From the IMG/VR virus record IMGVR_UViG_3300025000_000277, positions 1-34,789 of that record: a stretch of DNA of 34,789 nt; one strand, written 5' to 3'. The position numbers and the translations under genes were made by a program. Under the pieces are notes generated by a model. It saw only the letters and a program-made list of their open reading frames with translations, did not search any database and was not told the DNA's origin. This stretch comes from a virus. Within the stretch, counting starts at the first letter, position 1; every line of letters starts with the position of its first letter. Positions 30,411 to 34,789 of the stretch are shown here, piece by piece.

Positions 30411-31307
30411 ATGCCAATTACGAGAGAACAGTGGATAGAGCTTGAAGGCGCAACATATGAGTTGTGGGACAAAGAAACTAAGAAAAGGCCTGACTACAAC
30501 GCCATGCTTTACAATGTTCAGGGATCAGATAAGTCGCAAGAGAATCACCTCGGCGTGGGTTCCATAGGGCAAATGGCTCCATGGACAGGATCTGTGTCAT
30601 ACGCAGAATTCCAGAAGGGCTACAGCAAGGGGTACAGGCACGCAAAATACAGCAGAGGCATTCAGTTTGAAGAAGAACTCTTCAGATTTGCTGAATACAA
30701 CGAAATGAAGAAGCGTACAGTTAAACTTAATACTGCCGTGTACAAGACCTTGCAGGCACACGGCGTATCAACGTTTAACAATGCGTTTGATGCAACCTTT
30801 GCAGGGCCTGACGGAGTGGCACTATGCTCAGCATCCCATCCGTATTCACCAAGCAACGCAACATTGCAGAGCAACCTGTTTACTTACGATTTGACAGTTC
30901 CCAATCTGAACACTGTCTTTAATGCAATGAGCGCATTCAAAGACGATCAAGGCGATCTGTTAATGACCACGCCAAACGTGCTTATAACAGGTATGTATTA
31001 CCGTGAGCAGGCTTTGAAGATTTGCGGTCCTAAAGCTGGCGACAAAGAGCCTGGTATAGCCGACAACGACGCCAACATCTACAAAGATGATCTGACCTAT
31101 GTCTACCATCCGATGATCACCGGCAAGAAATGGTTTTTGGGTGATAGAGACTTGATGAATGACATGCTGAATTGGTACAACGCAAGAGTACCTGCTATAA
31201 AGACAGAAGTTGACTTCGATAGCGAAGTACAGAAGTACGCTTGCATAGGTATGTGGAGCTATGGGTTTGATGACTGGAGCTTCTGCGCGGGAAGTAGCGC
31301 CGACTAA
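30411..31307 (+). CDS. major capsid protein
   Basis: A protein of 298 residues with AAGGAG at good spacing. It shows HK97-fold-type capsid features: FEEELFRFAEYNEMKKRT in a long helix region, GPDGVALCSASHPYSP (a motif of Mu gpT-like and related capsid proteins), then NVLITGMYYREQALKI and WFLGDRDLMND. It lies after scaffold and decoration genes and is followed by an attenuator-like hairpin. Confidence 0.88.
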   Translation: MPITREQWIELEGATYELWDKETKKRPDYNAMLYNVQGSDKSQENHLGVGSIGQMAPWTGSVSYAEFQKGYSKGYRHAKYSRGIQFEEELFRFAEYNEMKKRTVKLNTAVYKTLQAHGVSTFNNAFDATFAGPDGVALCSASHPYSPSNATLQSNLFTYDLTVPNLNTVFNAMSAFKDDQGDLLMTTPNVLITGMYYREQALKICGPKAGDKEPGIADNDANIYKDDLTYVYHPMITGKKWFLGDRDLMNDMLNWYNARVPAIKTEVDFDSEVQKYACIGMWSYGFDDWSFCAGSSAD

Positions 31308-31320
31308 GCAATAATTAATG

Positions 31321-31346
31321 GGGAGGGCAACCTCCCTGTCCTTTTG
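31321..31346 (+). terminator. hairpin after the capsid gene
   Basis: GGGAGG (31321-31326) pairs with CCTCCC (31331-31336) around GCAA, followed by TGTCCTTTT. It probably acts as a partial terminator or mRNA stabiliser that raises capsid over the downstream gene. Confidence 0.65.
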
Positions 31347-31363
31347 AAAGGAGGATGTGAATT

Positions 31364-32326
31364 ATGGGTTATACTCATTTTAGCCACTTATCAGGCATTA
31401 ACGGCTTGGCTGTCGGAAAGAAAGGCAGCGAAAAAGTTATAGCCGATGCGCTCGGCAGAATGTACCTCAACTTTGAACCCGGCAATCAGTTTTATGTTGA
31501 TTCCGGCTCAGGCAGTTCAAGTAATGACGGTCTAACTTGGGCAACCGCTTTGGCAACAATTGATCAGGCCAACAACAAATGTACCGCCAACAACGCTGAT
31601 GTTATATGGGTAGCTCCAGGACATACCGAAACGATAACCGGCACCGATATCACAATGGACATTGCCGGCGTAACCGTAGTTGGACTTGGCAAAGGCTCTC
31701 TGATGCCTCAGATTAAGCACAATCACGCAGATGCAGAGGTTTCTGTAGCAGCTGATAACGTAACATGGATGAACATAAGGCATAGTGCCGATGTTACTCT
31801 CGTTAAGGTTGCCATTGAGATTGAGGATGGTGTAGATTATTGCACAGTAAAAGGCTGTGTGTTTGATGTAGTGGCAACCACCACTGACGAATTCCTTGTA
31901 AGCGTTCGGACGAATGATGCCTCCAACTTTGCACTAATCGAGGACAATGACTTCGATATGGGGCTTGGTGGAGCAGTAGCGGCGGTATCCTTCACGAAGG
32001 ACACTGACGGAACGGTAGTAAGGGGTAACAGGATACAGGGCGATTATTCAACGGCTTGTATTGAAGGAATCACAACCGCGTCAACCAAAGTGCTGATTGA
32101 AGGTAACCTGCTTATCAACGGCTCTGCTACAGATTTGGGGACAGAACCTTGTATTCAGCTTTTGACCGCATCAACCGGAACAATCAGAGACAATGACTGC
32201 GTATGTAACCTTGCAACAATGGTTGCCGCTGTCGTTGCAGATGCATGTATGCTGTTTAGAAACTATTACAACGAGGACGTTCAGGGAACTGGTACCATCC
32301 TTGGTGTAGCTTCGGCAGATGGCTAA
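31364..32326 (+). CDS. right-handed beta-helix virion protein
   Basis: A protein of 320 residues with AAAGGAGG upstream. After a short N-terminal part comes GNQFYVDSGSGSSSNDGLTW and ADVIWVAPGHTETITG, then regular short strands with Asn/Asp turns (VTVVGLGKG, CTVKGCVFD, ALIEDNDFDM, VLIEGNLLI, TIRDNDCVC). This is a parallel beta-helix as in pectate-lyase-like and phage fibre proteins. Its place between capsid genes suggests a head surface or fibre role; enzyme activity is unproven. Confidence 0.75.
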   Translation: MGYTHFSHLSGINGLAVGKKGSEKVIADALGRMYLNFEPGNQFYVDSGSGSSSNDGLTWATALATIDQANNKCTANNADVIWVAPGHTETITGTDITMDIAGVTVVGLGKGSLMPQIKHNHADAEVSVAADNVTWMNIRHSADVTLVKVAIEIEDGVDYCTVKGCVFDVVATTTDEFLVSVRTNDASNFALIEDNDFDMGLGGAVAAVSFTKDTDGTVVRGNRIQGDYSTACIEGITTASTKVLIEGNLLINGSATDLGTEPCIQLLTASTGTIRDNDCVCNLATMVAAVVADACMLFRNYYNEDVQGTGTILGVASADG

Positions 32327-32335
32327 TAACTATGT

Positions 32336-32362
32336 GGGCAGCGTAAAACCTGCCCTTTCCTT
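32336..32362 (+). terminator. hairpin after beta-helix gene
   Basis: GGGCAG (32336-32341) pairs with CTGCCC (32350-32355), followed by TTTCCTTT. It resembles the hairpin after the capsid gene and may likewise reduce read-through. Confidence 0.62.
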
Positions 32363-32376
32363 TATGGAGGTAGAAT

Positions 32377-32583
32377 ATGAAGGTTAAGTTTATAGAAGAT
32401 TATGGACAGTATCACAGAGGTATGCAGTATCCAATAGAACAGGTTGGCACAGAACTGGCGGCACGGTTTGAATCAAATGGGATAGCTAGAATATTCCCAT
32501 TAGCCGACATTGAACCTGAAATCAAGCCTGCAGAATCGGTTAAAGAAGTTAAATCGAAGCCGGTCAAGAAAGGTAAAAAGTAA
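32377..32583 (+). CDS. small protein with basic tail
   Basis: A protein of 68 residues with ATGGAGG upstream. The N-terminal part is a small domain (VKFIEDYGQYHRGMQYPIEQ) seen in short phage head-region proteins, and the C-terminus is Lys-rich (KPVKKGKK). The stop overlaps the next ATG (TAATG). Confidence 0.65.
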   Translation: MKVKFIEDYGQYHRGMQYPIEQVGTELAARFESNGIARIFPLADIEPEIKPAESVKEVKSKPVKKGKK

Positions 32584-32864
32584 TGGAATACAAAGGCTAT
32601 AACATAAGTGAGATAAATTCAATCATATTGCTTGATATATTGCAGGTACAGCAGGAGATTCTTGCTGAGTTGAAACGGGCAAATCCTGTTGAATCATTGC
32701 CATTTGAGGATGATTCACCAGAAGTCACAGAAGCAATCGTTCAAGCAACAAATCAGATTGAAGTATTGACAAAAGAAATTGAAAAGCCTGTTAAGAAACC
32801 GGTTCAGAAGAAGCCAGCAAAGAAGAAAGCAATTAAGAAGAAAACGAGCAAACCCAAGGCTTAA
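32583..32864 (+). CDS. protein with Lys-rich histone-like tail
   Basis: A protein of 93 residues. An acidic helical first half (ILLDILQVQQEILAEL) leads to a very basic last third with KKP and KKK repeats (KPVKKPVQKKPAKKKAIKKK). The tail resembles H1-like DNA-condensing proteins and could meet DNA in the head. Function is inferred from composition only. Confidence 0.62.
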   Translation: MEYKGYNISEINSIILLDILQVQQEILAELKRANPVESLPFEDDSPEVTEAIVQATNQIEVLTKEIEKPVKKPVQKKPAKKKAIKKKTSKPKA

Positions 32865-32883
32865 TATAAAGGAGTGATTACTC

Positions 32884-33225
32884 ATGATTAATGACGTATT
32901 AGACCATATCTTCCACGATGCAGCTACAGTAGCTGGAAACGGTAAATTCCTCGATGTAAAGTATTTTAAGACACTCACGGTTGAAACGTTTAGTTCTGTT
33001 GCAAATTCTGCAAGGACTATCACATTTTATAGCAAAGGCCCAAGTGGAGTTTTAAAAGCCCTCGCCGGTGTTAAAGTTAGCGCTTCTCCATTGACAACAG
33101 CCGTAAGCACAACAGGGACAGGCGAAACGTGGCAATTTGACGTAACAGGTCTGCACAAGGTTTACATGGATTTAACTGCAATAACAGATGGCACAGTATC
33201 GGTTCATGGCCGCGCAGTTTCGTAG
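32884..33225 (+). CDS. virion-like beta protein
   Basis: A protein of 113 residues after AAAGGAG. It is Thr/Ser-rich with beta pattern (LTVETFSSVANSARTITFYS, then WQFDVTGLHKVYMDLTAI). It sits in the structural block and is similar in style to decoration or fibre-attachment proteins. No family is recognised. Confidence 0.6.
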   Translation: MINDVLDHIFHDAATVAGNGKFLDVKYFKTLTVETFSSVANSARTITFYSKGPSGVLKALAGVKVSASPLTTAVSTTGTGETWQFDVTGLHKVYMDLTAITDGTVSVHGRAVS

Positions 33226-33241
33226 AAGGATGGTGAGTTAA

Positions 33242-33631
33242 ATGGGAGATATTATAGCAAGAGGAATGGCAGGAGATAATACCGAGGACTTGGCATCTAT
33301 TACGAACTATGTCACCGTACTCGATAACGGCTCAGATGTATACCCTATCGACATGGCAAATGCAGGAATCAAGAACGTAAAAATCACAACAGCCGATGCA
33401 GATGCTAAAGCCGTAACAGTGTTAAACGTCCCCGCCGGTGATGTGGAGATATTCTTAGAGTTGACCTACACCAATGCCGCAGCTATAACGTGGACAATGA
33501 GCGCAGGAAGTACACTTGTGTGGTTGAGTGGTTCAGCACCATCCTTGACCGCAGGAAAGACCTATCGTATGGCCTTCTTCCGCAAGTCTGGCACAACTGT
33601 ATGGCATGGTACAAGTGTCGGGGGGTGGTAG
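33242..33631 (+). CDS. virion-like beta protein
   Basis: A protein of 129 residues with AGGATGGTGAG upstream. It is Thr/Ala-rich and beta-like (KAVTVLNVPAGDVEIFLELT, then TYRMAFFRKSGTTVWHG). Its neighbours suggest a virion role. No family is recognised. Confidence 0.6.
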   Translation: MGDIIARGMAGDNTEDLASITNYVTVLDNGSDVYPIDMANAGIKNVKITTADADAKAVTVLNVPAGDVEIFLELTYTNAAAITWTMSAGSTLVWLSGSAPSLTAGKTYRMAFFRKSGTTVWHGTSVGGW

Positions 33632-33632
33632 G

Positions 33633-34178
33633 ATGATGACTTTGGCGAAACAGCTATTGTTTATGGGTGGTAACATTGATTACACTAACTTATTTGCACA
33701 AGGTGATTGTGAGGCAACTACAGGGTGGACACCATATCATATAACGCTTGTCACAGATGCAGATAATAAGTATGAGGGAACTAATTGTTTAAAAGTTACA
33801 ATATCCGCAACTTATACAAATGGAATAGGGTTTATTAATGTATTGCCTTTACTAAACACATCAAAATATTATTTAATATCAGGTTATGTAAAAAATAACG
33901 ATGCTACTACTGGAATAAAACTAAGGGCGAGTTGTACGGGAGATAAGGGCAATGTTGACAGTGCGTATAACGCAACAACAAGCTATGTTAGGATTGGAGT
34001 AATATTGCAGCCATCGGATTTTGATGGGGCTACCGACATGAAACTTACATTGTACGTTGACGGTGTGGCAGGACAATCCGCATACTTTGACGCAGTTATG
34101 CTTAACGAAATTTCCGCAGCCGATTATGCAGCCGGTGTTGATGCTTGTCTTGCGAAATATCCATACAAAGCACCATAG
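33633..34178 (+). CDS. CBM-like jelly-roll virion protein
   Basis: A protein of 181 residues from ATG 33633; the frame to 33606 lies in the previous gene. The pattern LFAQGDCEATTGWTP, YEGTNCLKVTIS, YYLISGYVKNND and AYFDAVMLNE is that of CBM4/9-type beta-sandwiches that bind sugars. In phages such domains decorate heads or tails for surface binding. The sugar is unknown. Confidence 0.72.
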   Translation: MMTLAKQLLFMGGNIDYTNLFAQGDCEATTGWTPYHITLVTDADNKYEGTNCLKVTISATYTNGIGFINVLPLLNTSKYYLISGYVKNNDATTGIKLRASCTGDKGNVDSAYNATTSYVRIGVILQPSDFDGATDMKLTLYVDGVAGQSAYFDAVMLNEISAADYAAGVDACLAKYPYKAP

Positions 34179-34188
34179 GAGGTAAATT

Positions 34189-34482
34189 ATGTACGGACGA
34201 ATAACCAATAGAACAGAATTATTTCTACCCACATCTGGCACACTGTCAGACGGCAGGACAGTATCAAACTATCACCTACTACCTGCTGAAATGCTCATAG
34301 CAGAAGGGTGGAAGCCTATAGAGGAAGTCAAGCCAGCGTTTGACGAAGCAACACAGTATTTGCAGATGGATAGTGCTGTAGATACAGGAGATAAAATCAC
34401 TGTAACCTATGTAGCTGTAGCTATACCGACAGATGAATTATCCGCAATGGAAGATTTGCTTCTCGCTGAAATGGGGGTGTAG
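34189..34482 (+). CDS. XkdW-like protein
   Basis: A protein of 97 residues after GGAGG. It contains LLPAEMLIAEGWKPIEEVKP and DEATQYLQMDS with GDKITVTYVAV, resembling the XkdW family found with phage structural genes. The exact role is not known. Confidence 0.68.
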   Translation: MYGRITNRTELFLPTSGTLSDGRTVSNYHLLPAEMLIAEGWKPIEEVKPAFDEATQYLQMDSAVDTGDKITVTYVAVAIPTDELSAMEDLLLAEMGV

Positions 34483-34484
34483 GC

Positions 34485-34649
34485 ATGGATAGAGCGGAAT
34501 TTTTAGGTAAGATGCTTGCAAAGGGTAAGATTACACAGACACAGATTGATAAATTGCAAGTGAAGGAAGAAGCAATTGCAAAATACAAGAAGGATAAAGC
34601 GAAATTGACTAAGCCTGAGTTACAGGAATTGCTTGATAAATTGACTTAG
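34485..34649 (+). CDS. 54-residue helical protein
   Basis: ATG 34485 lies just after the XkdW-like stop, with GGGGGTG upstream. The product is basic and helical (EFLGKMLAKGKITQTQIDKL), like short proteins that follow XkdW (XkdX-like size). It ends at TAG 34647-34649. Confidence 0.6.
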   Translation: MDRAEFLGKMLAKGKITQTQIDKLQVKEEAIAKYKKDKAKLTKPELQELLDKLT

Positions 34650-34659
34650 TTACTTCGAC

Positions 34660-34693
34660 ATAGGAGGCTAGTGCGCACTACTTATAACCTATG
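34660..34693 (+). repeat. nested inverted repeat
   Basis: CATAGG (34660-34665) pairs with CCTATG (34688-34693), enclosing the perfect 12-bp palindrome TAGTGCGCACTA (34669-34680). There is no T run, so it is more likely an operator, processing site or cruciform than a terminator. It lies just before late promoter 5. Confidence 0.6.
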
Positions 34694-34708
34694 AGTCAAG
34701 GAAGAAGG

Positions 34709-34732
34709 GACTCCCTCAAACGATGATAAAAT
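34709..34732 (+). promoter_or_regulatory. late-type promoter motif 5
   Basis: GACTC, 10 nt (CCTCAAACGA), TGA, TAAAAT. ACTCCCTC (34710-34717) is also complementary to GAGGGAGT (34740-34747), which contains the ribosome site of the next gene. It should drive the gene cut by the window end. Confidence 0.52.
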
Positions 34733-34755
34733 TATTGTAGAGGGAGTTGATTTTT

Positions 34756-34789
34756 GTGGAAAACCGTAATGGCGAAACAGTGAAGCACA
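34756..34789 (+). CDS. start of a gene cut by the window end
   Basis: A GTG at 34756, 9 nt after AGGGAG, opens a frame reading VENRNGETVKH to the end of the window. Only 11 codons are visible, so no function can be given. Position after the structural genes would fit a lysis or tail gene, but this is a guess. Confidence 0.5.
   Translation, partial: MENRNGETVKH

Overview
The window is a segment of a tailed-bacteriophage genome (prophage, free phage or phage-plasmid) whose host is most likely a low-GC Gram-positive, probably a clostridium. The evidence is an AT-rich sequence, very strong AGGAGG-type ribosome binding sites, GTG, TTG and probably ATT start codons, dense genes with 4-bp ATGA overlaps, and many small cysteine-rich proteins. 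No ribosomal or metabolic host genes are seen.

Layout. (1) 1-2114: the 3' part of a C5 cytosine DNA methyltransferase with repeated target-recognition units, then a membrane-anchored 3D-domain protein. (2) 2115-2725: a gene-poor, hairpin-rich stretch ending in a CCA-terminated class II tRNA-like gene whose anticodon loop carries about 30 extra bases. (3) 2726-13460, plus strand: the early/replication region, with many small proteins, Gp157, ERF annealing protein, SSB, a replication protein with an apparent ATT start, DnaB-type helicase, an HNH protein, a DUF3850 protein, a radical SAM protein and a RecU-like nuclease. (4) 13461-17422, minus strand: an opposing cluster with a serine recombinase, small unknown proteins, a DUF932 protein and a ribbon-helix-helix-like protein, bounded by good minus-strand promoters and terminators. 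(5) 17479-18581, plus: a phage metallopeptidase and a small-terminase-like HTH protein. (6) 18573-19417, minus: a catalytic-domain-only tyrosine recombinase and a partner. (7) 19436-20141: a 706-bp gene-free region with repeats, a terminator, a promoter-like site and a perfect 12-bp inverted repeat. (8) 20142-34789, plus: a RepL-like winged-helix protein, accessory genes, large terminase, more accessory genes, portal, scaffold, decoration-like protein, major capsid protein, a beta-helix protein, a CBM-like protein and other virion-like proteins. No tail genes are reached before the window ends.

How the parts work together. The early block would copy and recombine phage DNA (SSB, ERF, helicase, RecU-like resolvase). 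The 20-34 kb block packages DNA and builds heads. Five sites between 19.9 and 34.7 kb share an extended -10 (TGnTAnAnT); three of them also have GACTC exactly 10 nt upstream. All five lie before late transcription units. Two of these sites are followed by short leaders ending in strong terminators before the portal and scaffold genes, which suggests a shared late-promoter class with attenuation.

The points most worth a second look are the interrupted tRNA-like gene, the recurring late-promoter motif with leader terminators, the ATT-start replication gene behind switching hairpins, the apparent poly-A frameshift gene, and the combination of RepL-like, serine-recombinase, short tyrosine-recombinase and DUF932 genes, which hints at plasmid-like maintenance. 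All functional calls come from reading motifs by eye; no database search was run.
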